This document shows, in pieces, positions 20,377-32,094 of a stretch of 64,000 nucleotides of DNA (position 1 is its first letter; each line of letters opens with the position of its first letter). The notes beneath the pieces were generated by a model, which did not search any database, was not told the origin of the DNA, and was given only the letters and a program-made list of their open reading frames with translations. The stretch spans positions 310,001 to 374,000 of the forward strand of contig JAAVTG010000315.1 in assembly GCA_011947345.1 (NCBI GenBank), in the 5' to 3' direction. A program made the translations under genes and the position numbers. The stretch is from Phytophthora quininea. Its lineage: Eukaryota; Oomycota; Peronosporomycetes; Peronosporales; Peronosporaceae.

Positions 20377-20842
20377 GCCGACACCGTTGGAAGGTGAGCT
20401 GGTGGGGCAAGATGCAAGTTGGGAAGTGGTGGGAAATGCGCGATTGGCGCCGCGGCATTCGAGCGCCGTCAAACAGGGACGCAGCCACCGTGGAGTGGTC
20501 CTGGCTGTGTCAACTCATCGCGGTGCCGCCGATCCGACTGCAATGCAGCCTACACTTTGAAAGGCGTTCTTGGTCTCCTCCTCAGCGGGACTGACACGGA
20601 TCATCGTAAACCTGACGGTTGAAATGCCCGCGAGTATGATGCGCCGCTTACCGCGAATGAGCGACTGCGGACGACCGTGACACTCGCGGCGTTGGCGTTG
20701 GCAAAGAGCTCGAATGCAACTTCCAAGAGCTCAGACAACAACTTCAACACGCAGACTGTATTTGATACTCCGACTAACGCTAGACATCCACACTACTTAC
20801 TCAGGCCATTGACACATCAAACTTTACGATATTGTTTCGGCT
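20377..20842. other. Intergenic stretch between ATPase 1 and receptor-like gene 5
   Basis: It holds the 5' flank of ATPase 1 and the 3' flank of receptor-like gene 5, both on the minus strand. I see no gene or distinctive element here. Confidence 0.4.
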
Positions 20843-22495
20843 TTAAAACTCTGTAGACACCGCACTGGCATCGAACGTCATGGGCGAGCGACTGGAAGCA
20901 GTGTACATGATGCTGTCCTCCGAGTCGTGCATGTGCTCGCTCGCCTCGGTGTCTCGAACATCGTACTGCGAGCTGGCCAAGCTGGAGAGGCTGGACAGAC
21001 TCGACCCTAAGCTCACGATGGTGGTGGAGGTGGGCGCCACTTCTTCCTGTGTGTCGAACGTCTGCGGCCCTCTTGACGTTGAGAACGTGCACGAATCGTC
21101 CTCGCTGTAGGTCGCCGACACCAGTCGGAACGAGTCGTTGAGACTGGAGCCACCCTTCGAGTCGTAGATCCGTCGTGAGCTCGGTGGTGGACTGGTGTAG
21201 CGGTCACCGCTAGAACCCGACGAGAAGCTCGCATTCGTGGTCGACGTGTCGAGACCCAGTTCCGGCGAGAGAGCCACCGACGATTCTCGTGCTGCTCGGT
21301 AGTGGTGTGATGAAGTAGAGCCGCTGCTACTCCTGCTGCTCATGGAGCTCCCTCCGCTCCTGTATTGACCGTAGGATGACTTCTTCCTGGGGATGGCGTG
21401 AGTTTGGCACTGCGCCTCTGTGGCGTAAGGAACAAAGTCGTTGCCTGGACCGATCACGACGATGGAAGCCAATGGGGCGTCCTCTGTCGAATCGGCGACG
21501 TGCTTGCCTCCGTTGCTGTAGTATCTGTTAGCCCGTCGGGGGTGATTGTTATTGCGGTAGGCGCCCCGAGATGCAGCGACCCGGTCGGTCATGGGCGTCG
21601 CCAATGCCGAATCGTCGTCGGTGTAGTCGTCGAACGGGGTGCCGGGCATTTTCTGCTTCTTGGCTCGGTCCCTTCGTACAGCGACGAAGACCGCGATGGC
21701 GGCCACTGCCGCGATGCCGCACATGGCGGACGCCACCACCGTCAACCGCGCGCTGGACCAGCTCGACTCGCTTGACGAGCCGTTGTTGGTGTCGAGCTTT
21801 TTCGGCACCCGGCCGGATGATGTTTCCTCCATCGGTAGCGGTCGGGGATGGCTCGACCGTTCCTACAGCGCCGGAAGTGATGATATTGTCTTCATTCTTG
21901 CCTTGCGAGGAGTCCTGCGGCGGCGACAAGGTGAGGCTCGCGACAGACGACTCGGAACCGGAACCGAATTCGATCGACCCGGAATTCGACCCGTAATTCG
22001 ACGCGGACTTGGAATTGAGACCGACGTCTACACCTGCATCGCCACTACCGCTGCTGCTGCTGCTAACAGGGCTGATACTTGGCCAGGTCGTTGATCCCCG
22101 GCGTCGACACCGTGGTGTGAGGTTGATCCTGATGTTGAACTGATAGCAGCGCTGGCATTGCCTCCGTTGGCGCAATACTCTCGACCAGGCGTGGCGCTGC
22201 ACGATGCTTGATCCTGTGGTTGGACGCAGACTACCCATGCCACCGCCACCCCGCCCACCGACGCCGACTTCTTCTCTCTGCATGTGCAAGTCGCACATAA
22301 CTGCACGTCGCTTCCTGTGGCGATTTCGCACTGTGTATAGCCCACGGTAGGCACCTGCATCTGCGTCGCGTTGACGACATATCGATCTTCGCTGGGGTGG
22401 ACGCACGCACTCGCCGTCGTGCCATTCGACCACGCCGCACTGCATATTGGGGCCGCAGCCGCCAGGAAGAGACCCCACCACATCATCCGGTTCAT
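20843..22495 (-). CDS. Receptor-like cysteine/serine-rich membrane protein 5, with signal peptide
   Basis: ATG 22495 opens with a clear secretion signal (MNRMMWWGLFLAAAAPICSAAW). The ectodomain keeps the family spacing YTQC...QLCATCTCRE, VVCV, SCSA, YCANG. After a break near 22110 a Ser/Gly/Asn stalk follows with a short AGC repeat, then a break near 21830, then one membrane segment (LTVVASAMCGIAAVAAIAVFVAV), a basic RRDRAKKQK run and a serine-rich tail ending ASAVSTEF at 20843. About 550 residues. It lacks the SFPxF and PGRRR tail motifs of members 2-4, so it is a distant relative. It lies between two divergent P5B ATPases, on the same strand as ATPase 1. Confidence 0.65.
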
Positions 22496-23328
22496 CTCTT
22501 TTGTGTCTGTGGGTGTTCGACAGCAAACGCAAAATGTGGAGTGGATGTCGCCTCAGGACGCCTTCAGGTGGGGAACACCTGCACATTCGCACCAGCCGAA
22601 CTATCCAACACCCTGACTTGGTGGCCGAACACCATTAGCGTCGATGTGGCAAGAGCGTTCGGCCGTCTGGCGGTCTCAAGCGCTCTGAGCCGCCCACCGC
22701 CGCCCGACGTGCAGCTGTTTGCTGTGTGTGCCTGTCTTCGCCTCCACGGAGCGAGGTAGAGATGGCTACGGCTTGTGACTCATTCTTATTTGGAGCAAAG
22801 TCCAGCGCTTTTTCGTTATGCTAGAGCGGCATCATGCTGGCCTGACACTTGAAATTCCTTGACTGATTTTCTGGGCATCCAAGCAAGGGTGTCGAGTCGA
22901 CTTAGTGCTGAGTCGATGACATTGCTAGCCGACGAAGCTAGTTTGGACTCTGGATGAAGTCGTCTGTGCGTTCGTTCACATGCCATGTAGCAGCCGGGCT
23001 TCGGTGCGTACTGCTCGCCATCAGCTTCTGTCACGTGTCTTCAGCAAAATCGCTTGGCAAACGTCCACGTGTTGGCAGATGCTGTTAGGCAGATGCTTGA
23101 CCGTTCCAGTGAATTCGTGTGGCGCGAACCATCTTGATAATTCGTGAGAACAAGCCCATTTTAGTGTCCGCAGGCACAACTATCTGCTCCAAGACCAATA
23201 TTTCTAAAACCGCTCAGACTATGGTGGTTGCAGGTTTCGTGTTCATTTAACCGACGAGGCTGCTCTCAAGTTTGCCACCATCACCAGCACCAAACCTTCC
23301 TTGGAAACCAAACTTCAGCGACACCGTC
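22496..23328. other. Intergenic stretch between receptor-like gene 5 and ATPase 2
   Basis: About 830 bp between divergent genes. No convincing reading frame. TTCATTTAACC at 23242-23252 is a partial initiator match about 80 nt upstream of the ATPase 2 ATG, without the flanking element. Confidence 0.4.
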
Positions 23329-26300
23329 ATGCAGAGCTTCAAGGAGCATGTGCTGGTACGGATCAGCCAGCCAGAGCAGTTGGTTCATGCTCCGAACGAA
23401 CCTCTGCGGATGATCCCGTTCGTGTTCTCTTATCTACACTTGGCGCTTTACACTCTTCTTGGAGTCGCTTCGGGAGGCCTTTTGTTCGTCTTCTCGGTTT
23501 GGTATCCGCAAGTCTTCACGTTCCTGGCTCGGTCGCCATTGCCGTCGTCATCAGCACAAGATGCCGACTACATGCTCATTCTGGTGTATGGCAAAGGGCT
23601 GCAAGCTCAGTGGGTCGAGTGTCCTGTGAATCACCCTCCTAGGAGTGCAGTAAAAGACCCAAAGCATCCGTCGTGGATTTGGTTCAAGTTCAAGAAGCAC
23701 CGGTACGTCTTCAGCTCCACCGATGGAGAATTCAAGCGCTACTTGGCCACCATCAAAGAGGATCTCGAACAGATCACTTCTCGTGCCAATGACGGACTCA
23801 ATAAAGATGAAGTGGACGCCCGGTTTGAACAATTCGGAGCCAATCGAGTCCTCATCGACAAACCGAGCATCCCAATGCTGCTCTTTCGCAAATTGGTAGC
23901 ACCATTCTATATCTTTCAAGTGATCAGCGCCATCATCTGGTTCCTCGAGGCGTACACAGTCTACGCCATTGTCATCGTTATCCTGTCGGCCCTCTCAATT
24001 ACGAACGAGGTTTACGTCGAGGTGTCGAACAACAACCGTCTGCGCAGTCTCGTTCGTAGTGACTGCAGGATTCCCGTCGTTCGCGCTGGAAGTGCCACTG
24101 AAGTGCATGAAGCAGAGCTGGTCCCAGGGGATATAGTGGATATTAAGGAAGGCCCCGTGTGTGCCGATATTCTGCTGCTGTCTGGTGCCTGTGTGGCTGA
24201 TGAAGCTTCGCTTACGGGCGAGGCGTTGCCGATTAACAAGGAACCTGCAGTGGGATCTGGTCAAGTCACGGAAGCGGTGGCGCTGAGTCAGTTCAAGACG
24301 TCGTTTGTGCACGCTGGGTCGACCATCACTCGTATTCGAGAGAATACGGGCGCGTGTCGAGGTGTAGTCCTCAGCACGGGGTTCTCAACCGGCAGGGGCG
24401 AGCTTTTTCGCAGCATTCTGTTCCCCAAACCGATCGCTTTCGAGTTCGAACGGGACAGCTACCGTTATCTCATCGTGCTGTGGACGATTGCAATTGCCGC
24501 GTTCATTAAACGTGTCGTTGACGGAGCCAAAATCAGCACCTCGTTTTCGATACGTTGCTTCACTCGTTGGACCTCATCACGATCGCAGTACCCCCAGCTC
24601 TCCCTCTTGTGCTGTCGTCGGGAATCGGCTTCGCCATGCAGAGACTGCGAAGTGGTGGCATCTTCTGCATTGACTCAAGACGCGTCAATTCGTGTGGCCA
24701 GATTACGTGCTATTGCTTCGACAAGACCGGAACTCTTACCGAAGATTATTTGAGCTTCGTCGGTGTGGATCATCCCGAAACCGGTTCGCTATCACTGTCA
24801 ATTCCACCACTATCGAAACTCGTGATGGCCACTTGTCATAGCTTGACGAAGTCTGAAAGCGGCCTTCAAGGCTACCCGCTCGAAATTGCCATGTTCGAGG
24901 CCTCTCAATTCACAATGGAGTACGTTATCGACAAGGTCAAAGGCGGCAACATGGCCGTTGTGTCTTCAGAAGGTGATGACCCAAAGTCTTACACCATTTT
25001 AAAGCGTTTCCCTTTCGACGCCACGCACCAACGATCCAGCACGATTATTGAAGAAGTGGGTACCAAGAAGCGCTTTGCTGTTGTGAAGGGCTCTCCAGAG
25101 GCGGTCTGTGCGATAGCAGTATCTACACCTCCGGAATTACAGCAGAAAACCCATTCTTACTCGGCGGATGGCTTCTACTGTATCGGCTTCGGCATGAAGG
25201 AACTGACATCAAATAGTATCTCCCTTGATACTATCACCCGCGACAAGATCGAATGCGCAGTTGAATTTCAAGGATTGGCCATTTTCAAGAACGAACTCAA
25301 GCCTGAATCCAAAGGGATGCTTGACGAGCTTCACCATGCAGATATTGATGTCCGCATCATCACTGGGGACAATGCGTTAACTGCCGTTCACGTGTGCCGA
25401 GAGCTCGGGATGCCGCTGAAGACCAAAATCGCTGTCGTCAATGTCGATGCCACTTCAGGGAACATCGTATACCTATCGGCAGATGTGATCAAAGCGAGGG
25501 GTTCAGCTGAATGGGAGCATTTCAATGTCAAGACGATGGCAAGTATGATGCAGGAATACGATCTCGCCATTACCGGCGCAGCCCTAGAAAAACTACGCAC
25601 CGACTGTGGCGACGACACCGTCAAGAAGATCATCCAACAATCACCAATTTTTGCCCGTGTTCGGCCGCAGCAGAAGGCGTGGATTGTTGAGCAATTCATC
25701 GACATGGGTATGATTGTTGGCATGTGCGGCGATGGGACCAACGACTGCGGCGCGTTGAAAGCGGCTCATGTCGGGCTGGCTCTGTCGAGTGCAGAAGCGT
25801 CGATTGTTGCTCCTTTCACGAGTAAGGCGAAGGCAATCTCCGACGTCCCTGTCCTTCTCCGTGAAGGACGCTGCGCTTTAGCCACGTCGTTCCAGTCGTT
25901 CAAGTACATGGTCTTGTACCCCGTGATCCAGCTTGGTATGGTCGTTGTGCTGGCTCAAGTGGGTGCTTCAGCGGATGTGGAGGTGATTCTAACCAACAAC
26001 CAGTATGTGTGGGACGACATGGGTATTGTGTTAGGGCTTTCGATCGCCATGCTCTACACGGGTCCGATGTTCAAACTGTCTGCCGAGAAGCCGCCAAACA
26101 CCTTGTTCTCCATGTCAATCGTGGCGTCAATTCTCGGGCAATTTGCCATTTTCGCTACGGGATTTGCCGCAGCATTCGCAGTCATGAACCGAGAGAAAAG
26201 CTGGTTCTGCTCTGTGGGGGATGGCTTGAAATATGTCCAAGGAGACAATACAACAGTCTCATCGAACTGCGCCGTATTCGGCAACTACGACATGACTGCG

Positions 26301-26667
26301 CTGGAATACTCGTATGAGGACACGACGACGTGGCTGTTTGTCCACTTATCGTACATTTCGGTGGCCATCGCTTTCAACATCTTGAAAGACCCATTCCGTC
26401 TGCCATTCTACACGAACCGGATCTTCACGACGTTGGCGGTGGTGGTGTTGGGATTGAACCTTTGGTTTTTACTCGATACCTCGGGGGATTAATGGTACTT
26501 TCCAGGTGATGCCGATTCCTGCGTCGTATCGTGGGAAACTGCTATTACTTTTCATCGCTCAAATTATCAGCGCAATCCTGTGGGAGTACGTCGCAGTTCA
26601 CCTCCTGCCGAGATGGCGAGCGAGGAATAAAGCTCGTCTAAACGAAGGTGGCACTCACCACGTGTAG
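23329..26667 (+). CDS. P5B-type (ATP13A-like) transport ATPase 2
   Basis: Paralogue of ATPase 1, with the same motif order: MQSFKEHVLVRI start at ATG 23329, hydrophobic N-terminal hairpin (FSVWYPQVFTFLA), LTGEALPINKEP, IAVPPALPLVLSSG, CFDKTGTLTEDYLSF, KGSPEAV, ITGDNALTA, GMCGDGTNDCGALKAAHVG and about six C-terminal helices. Breaks occur near 24553 (TTTT for TTTTT, just before the PPALP helix) and 26485 (an extra G). The repaired frame runs past the apparent stop at 26492 through the final helix to TAG 26665-26667. Unlike ATPase 1 it has no internal nonsense codon. About 1,110 residues, normal for the family. Probable polyamine or cation transporter of an internal membrane. Confidence 0.92.
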
Positions 26668-26904
26668 ATCCACAGCGAAAAAACAATGCCGAGATTTTCT
26701 GGCTCAAGTTGTATCCATAAGTCATATTGCACCTCGGTGCAAAATCGTTTGCAAGTCAAGTACCTTACCAGTCGAACCTCGCGTGACCTTGAGGAGAAAA
26801 CGATGGCTTTATCGCGCTCGCAAAGGCCTGCTTTCGATATCCGCAGTCAGACGATGCGTAAATGTCAATTGCCTCACGAAGCTGGTCACTACACCACCAA
26901 CACG

Positions 26905-28019
26905 TCAAGTTACTAGACAGGAAGCCAGAACGCATTTCAGGGAGACGAACCGCAGAGCTTGGACGCGTTCGGCACTTGGCGGGTGCGTCGAAAAGTACTT
27001 GAACTGAGATCCCTTATATAGCTGACCCAGTGACGTGTTCATCTGAATGCTGGCACGAGGGTCGTAACACGCCTGCGCCATGAGACGTAGACCGATCGAG
27101 TCCGCCTCAAGCTCCAGCTTTCTGGAGAACGGAAGATCCACAGCCAGCTTCACCATCTGCCAAAGCAAAAGAAGATAAGCCTTTTGGCAACAGAAGCCAA
27201 GTATTTGCCATCAACAACAACGTACCAAGTCGCTGATTTGGCCATAGTCTGGAAATAAAAGTGCTAGCAGGCCATACACCAACAAGCTGAACGAGATCTT
27301 CTCAGCTCCGTGTCCTAATGTTGCAAAACGACAGCGTATCGTTACTTCACACCAAAAGAAGACCTCTTCGTCAATATAGACTCACTGGCGATGCCGTGTG
27401 CAGCCTCGTGGAACATGACAGCAGCCAGAACGTCTTCGTTCTTCAGGACTTTGAACAGTCCAGTGTGTACAAACACTTTGCCTCCAGGCAGACAGAAAGC
27501 GTTGGGCTCCTTGGCTTCGATTACGTGGAACGTCCACTTCATGAAAGGTGCGTCCGTCTCGCTTGCGATCTTTTGGCCGACGCGGGCCACCGCCCGCGAC
27601 ATCTGCAGCACAGTTTAGTTAGTCACTCTTCCTGTTGCTGACATGCACTCTTTCGTACTGGGTGGGACGGTGGCAGCAGACGTGAACTGCTGAGAATCTC
27701 TCGATAAGCCTGCTCCCCAAGCTGCTCTTCATGTTCTACAGTCCATATAAGAACCATCAATATCCCATATTCAAGTGAAGATCATCAGCATGGTGCCTGT
27801 TATACCTGGAGATAGGAACATGAGGCGGCGTCTGCCGGTCAGGGGCATCGTCTCCACGTGTGTAGCCACATAGAGCCCTCCCACCGTCGCTGATACGACC
27901 ACCACCGCCTTCAGATATGGCGGCATACGCTGCCAGTCCTCTCGCCAGCGGCCTCTTCTCGCCGTGCGCAGCACCATCTCAAGTTCCTGTTTGAAGCAAA
28001 TCACATTACGCATTTTCAT
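26905..28019 (-). CDS. OMA1: OMA1-like mitochondrial inner-membrane metalloprotease (five exons)
   Basis: Exons on the minus strand: 28019-27806, 27735-27659, 27602-27386, 27314-27226 and 27156-26905, with introns of 56-71 nt and phases that join without a frame break. The product, about 282 residues, has a membrane segment (YLKAVVVVSATVGGLYVAT), [35 protein letters not shown], the zinc site FHEAAHGIA (HExxH), the third-ligand helix RKLELEADSIGLRLMAQACYDP and the closing STHPPSAERV. OMA1 is the stress protease that cleaves OPA1-type substrates. The N terminus is short of a full mitochondrial presequence, so an upstream exon is possible. Its ATG is only 62 bp from that of the divergent dehydrogenase gene. 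Confidence 0.9.
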
Positions 28020-28081
28020 TGGTCGAAATGTTTGGCTTTACCCACTAAGTCGCACTATCCAAATTGCAGACCTCGGGCAAC

Positions 28082-29919
28082 ATGTGGCAACACATGCTCC
28101 GTCCTGCGGCGCTGCTGCGCCCTCGCGCGCTGTCCACGACGCGTCTGGCGTCGACTTCCTTCCCCGTAGATCGCAGCCGCCGCATCCTGTGCGTGGACGT
28201 CCCCGAGCCGGTGGCAGAAGCCTCCTGCGTACAGGAACTGGTACAGCGCGGCCACTCGGTGGACCAAGTGCGCGACGCCTCGGCCGAGTACTTGACGTCG
28301 GTAGTGAAGGACTACGACGCGCTGCTGGTGGCTCCTGGCCGCAAACTGCCGCGTGAGCTGCTGCGTGAGGGCGCCAAGAACAAGCTGCAGCTGGTGGCGG
28401 TGCCGGCCGCCGCCATCCCCAGCGAAGACATCGACCTCATGGAGGCCACGAATCAGAGCGTCATGCTGCTACAATTGGAGTCCAAGCAGGTGGGCGACCG
28501 TTCCTCTGTGGAGGCAGAGATCGGCCTGAGTCTGCTTATCCAATTGGCCCGCCATTTGCCTCGTAGTATTGAGTCCATGCGGTCAGGAAACAAGTTCGAC
28601 CGGCAGCAATTCGCTGGGACGGAGCTGGCTGGCAAAAGTCTCGGTGTAGTGGGGATCGGACAGGCAGGACGGCATGTAGTGGACATGGCACGCGCGCTCG
28701 GCCTGACGGTCTTTGGGTTTGATCCGAATTTGAACCAGGAGGCTGCGGAGCTCATGGGCGTGAAATGCGTGACGCTGGACGAGCTGTACCAGACCTCGGA
28801 CTTTATTACGTTTCATGCTCCTTTGACCGCCAAGACCCGCGGAATGTTTAACGACGACGCGCTCGAGAAGTGCAAGCGTGGGGTGAAGGTCGTGTCGGTT
28901 GCAGAGTACAAGGGCAGTCACGGCTTGTTGGACGAGAACACTTTGCTGCGTGGACTCGAGTCGGGTAAGATTAGTGGGGTGGCGCTGGATCTGCTGCAGT
29001 CTACTGAGTCCAAAGACACGCTCGACTTGTCGCCCACTTGGCAAGAGCTGATGAAGCACGAGAACGTGATCACCCGCACGCATGAGGATGGAGCGGCGTC
29101 GGGCGACGTTCTGCTTGGTCGCAAGTACCGCCTGCTGGCTGAAAACGTCGGCGATGCGCTGGCTCAGCGCTACTACCGCGGCGTGGCGAACGGTGTTTTC
29201 ATGCCGCTAACGCTGCTGCCGGAGATGAAGCCGTTCCTGGAGTTGAGTGAGTCACTCGGCCGCTTCGTGCACCAACTCACGCTGTCAGCAGACCTAAGGA
29301 CCACATCACGAACGTGTCGCTTGCTGCCACGGGTGGGTTACAAGTCGACATTACCACGCCGCAAGCTCGTCAGGTGCTGCAGAACGCTCTCCTAAAGGGA
29401 ATGCTTGAGAGTATGCGTGAGCACAACGAGATTGCGGATAGTGATGAGGAGCAGCCCGCTGTAAGCCTCCTGAATGCGTCGTTGCTAGCTATGGCTCAAG
29501 GTATTGATGTTCGCCAAGGCGACTTGCAAACCGACCCGGCTGCTGTTCGTCGTCACCTGAAGAACTGCCTTGCTGTTGTTGTGGAGACGAAGAACAAGGA
29601 CCGCCTGCTTGTCAAGGGCAGTGTCTTCGGTGAGGACCCGCGTGTGGTGCGCGTGAATGAGTACTCGGACTTCCCTGCTTTCCGTCCCAAGGGCAACGTG
29701 CTGGTATTCAACAACGAGGACGTCCCTGGTGCCATTGCTGGCATTCTCAGTGAACTGTCGGAGGCCAAGATCAACGTCGCCAACTTTGGTCTCGCTCGTC
29801 AGGACAAGGTGGATCTACCTCTGGGTATCCTCATTCTTGACTCCGTGCCCTCTGACGACACGTTGAGCGCGCTCAAGGAGTTGCCAAGTGTGCGCAGTGT
29901 GCGCTTCGCGCAGGTTTAG
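28082..29919 (+). CDS. D-3-phosphoglycerate dehydrogenase-like enzyme, mitochondrial
   Basis: First step of serine synthesis from 3-phosphoglycerate. ATG 28082 gives MWQHMLRPAALLRPRALSTTR, a basic, Arg/Ser/Leu-rich mitochondrial presequence. The catalytic domain has the NAD motif GVVGIGQAGRHV and FGFDPN; the ASB-like region and a C-terminal ACT domain (FNNEDVPGAIAGILSELSE...LKELPSVRSVRF) follow. One break near 29292 (CC for CCC) joins the frames; stop at 29917-29919. About 610 residues, typical of the long form. The usual active-site block ARGGxxDE is replaced by AEYKGSHGLLDE, so the catalytic Arg is not in place, while a Glu (STES) and the His (RTHEDGAAS) remain. Mitochondrial targeting would fit the mitochondrial lower glycolysis of stramenopiles. 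Confidence 0.88.
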
Positions 29920-30148
29920 CACTGCGAGATGCAGTCTCATAGAGAGACAGAAGGGAGTTCAGTGTTTTTGATGGCGCTCGAGACGGCCTTTAAGGCTCCT
30001 CGGCAACGACAACAAGCAGTAGCAAAGAGCAGCTATTCGCCCGTTCTCTTTGTCCATTAATGAAGAAGTCTAGGCGCTTCAGCGCCATTAAACATTATCC
30101 ACAGCAGCAACATCGACATCATCAGCCCGAACAGGAAGATCTCGACTC

Positions 30149-31835
30149 CTACAGACTGGTAGCTGGCGGGACTTGGTCTTCCGGCTGGACTTGAGATAGC
30201 CGTCTCTCCTTCTTCTCTAGTGAGGCCACATACAAGTGCTTTTTGTCCGTCGACGTCTGTAGGAACCGCTTCATCGTACTGTGTAGGAAAGGACTCATGG
30301 CCTTATTCTCATGCTTCGTGTCCACAAAATCACGTTAGATAGCTGTTTGGGAAACCGATGTCGGGCATATCCTAACTTACCTCGTAACAATACATCAAGA
30401 TCGACATTGAAGCTGAAAAGAGAGCCACCTCGCCGTAAGCGAAGCCCGTGAAGATTCCACGGTCGCTCAAAATCATCGCAAGGCTGTCGATGGCTCGAGG
30501 AAGCACATACAGCGCCAACTCTGCTCACACAATGATCACGTTACTGAAAGTGGCTGAGCATCGGACAGCATTTCGTACCTGATCGACGGCTTTTTGGCTC
30601 CATCAAAATGGTTACTGCAGCGCCAAGCCCGGCCAAATAGTAAACGAATCGATGGTCTTTGATGACGACGCGGCGGTGCAAACACACAAGCGACAGGTAT
30701 AGCGTCACAAATGACGCAAGGAAGCAGTTCGATCTCGTCGCGTTCAGTGTCGAGCGCACGAGCATTCTGAAAGGTGCTCGCAAGAACCGCTTGAAGTGGA
30801 TCACCACGCCTGGCACAATGAAGAGTGACAGGTACAATGGGAAGGACTTGACGAATGCGCGTCTAAAGCACAGCAACGCGCCGGTAGCACACGAATCTGC
30901 GGTACTGTGCACAAGTCTGCACGGTACAATGTCTGTTGGCAGTGGGAAATCTCGTGGGATGCCAGGTCTCCGGTCCAACAGCTTTGGAGGGTCCCCGACC
31001 TAACTGGGAGTCCTCGATTCACCTGCTGCACCAGTTCCAGCGTCTCCAGCTCCACTGGCCCCGTCCGTTGAATAAATCTAAAGTATTCAGGAGGCAGCGT
31101 CTTGGGCCGCATGACGTAGGCGTACATGACCTGAGCGCTCGACAGCCCAAAGAGCAGCGCGTCTCCGTATTGCCAGTCACTGCCCCAAAAGTGAAAGCGA
31201 TCTCGTCGCTTGGCGCGGTTGTAGCCGCACTGCAGCGCCCTCGTGAGCGCATACAGCGCCAATGATCGACGCCGTTTCGCGTCCACAAAACCCAGCGCCG
31301 CTGCTGCAATAGCACCAGAGCCGAGTGCCGACAACTCCTTGATCTTGTTGTCGTCCTGCACTGGCTTCTTGGGTAAAACCCGTCGCAAAATCACCGGCAG
31401 CAGCGCCCTTAAGCCTCTGTATCCTCCTGTGAACCAGCCTAAGAACAGACCGAGCCTGACGGCATCCACTCGGAAGTTTAAGTGCTTCTCGTCCAGTAGT
31501 TGGCGCAGATCGATGGCCGCCTTCCACTGGCGCCTCTGCAGCAGCTTGAGCAGGCGGAGCAGCGCTGCGATGCCCGCGCGCGTGTTGTAGGCCAGCAGGA
31601 AGTTGCTGGTGCCCAGTCGCAGCGCCTCCAGCAGCTCCTGGCCGAGCGTCTCGCTCTCTCCGCCTTCCTGCTGCTCGCTCACGAGCGTCCGCACGGCCAG
31701 TTGGTCGTCCTCTGCAGTGGCGGAGTCATTGCCCGCGTCGCTGGTTTCACCGTCGTCCGAACGGCTGAAGAGGCTGATGTCGGACGCCGTCACGTGCAGG
31801 TTGGAGGCGGCCGACGGCACACGCGGAGGCAGCAT
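30149..31835 (-). CDS. TMEM135: TMEM135-like peroxisomal/mitochondrial membrane protein (three exons)
   Basis: ATG 31835. Exon 1 runs to 30579 with one break near 31000; exon 2 is 30520-30381; exon 3 is 30313-30149, ending TAG. Introns are 58 and 67 nt. Recognisable TMEM135/Tim17-related features are the small-residue-rich helix around LGSGAIAAAALGFVDAKRRRSLALYALTRALQ, MRPKTLPPEYFRFIQ, VPCRLVHSTADSC, FVKSFPLYLSLFIVPGVV, a second Tim17-like helix ending AVTILMEPKSRR, and ELALYVLPRAIDSL. TMEM135 works in peroxisome and mitochondrial membrane and lipid homeostasis; the role here is inferred by homology only. The exon 2 acceptor is a tandem GAG-CAG, so two isoforms differing by one residue are possible. 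The second intron carries a CTAAC branch-site-like sequence. Confidence 0.78.
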
Positions 31836-32094
31836 GGCGGCGATTTGGATTGTGGGATACGATTCAGTGCAGTTTTTAGTCCGTTCTGTATCTTAGTTCA
31901 ACGAGGTGTGTTTACGACGGCGACCACTTCAAGTGGTTGTCGTCTGTCGTCTGTCGTCGGGACGTCAACTTGGACAACTTGGACACCACGCCAAGACCAA
32001 TCTCCAAATTCAATTACAATTACTGCTATCACCTAGGACGAGAGCTATCGCGGCCTGCTCTCGGTTCCGATCCATTCTACAACTCGGATTCCGC

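Noticed and set aside
22816..23034. Small minus-strand open frame in the gap before ATPase 2
   Set aside because: Seventy-two codons with no recognisable similarity or promoter; expected by chance in this base composition.
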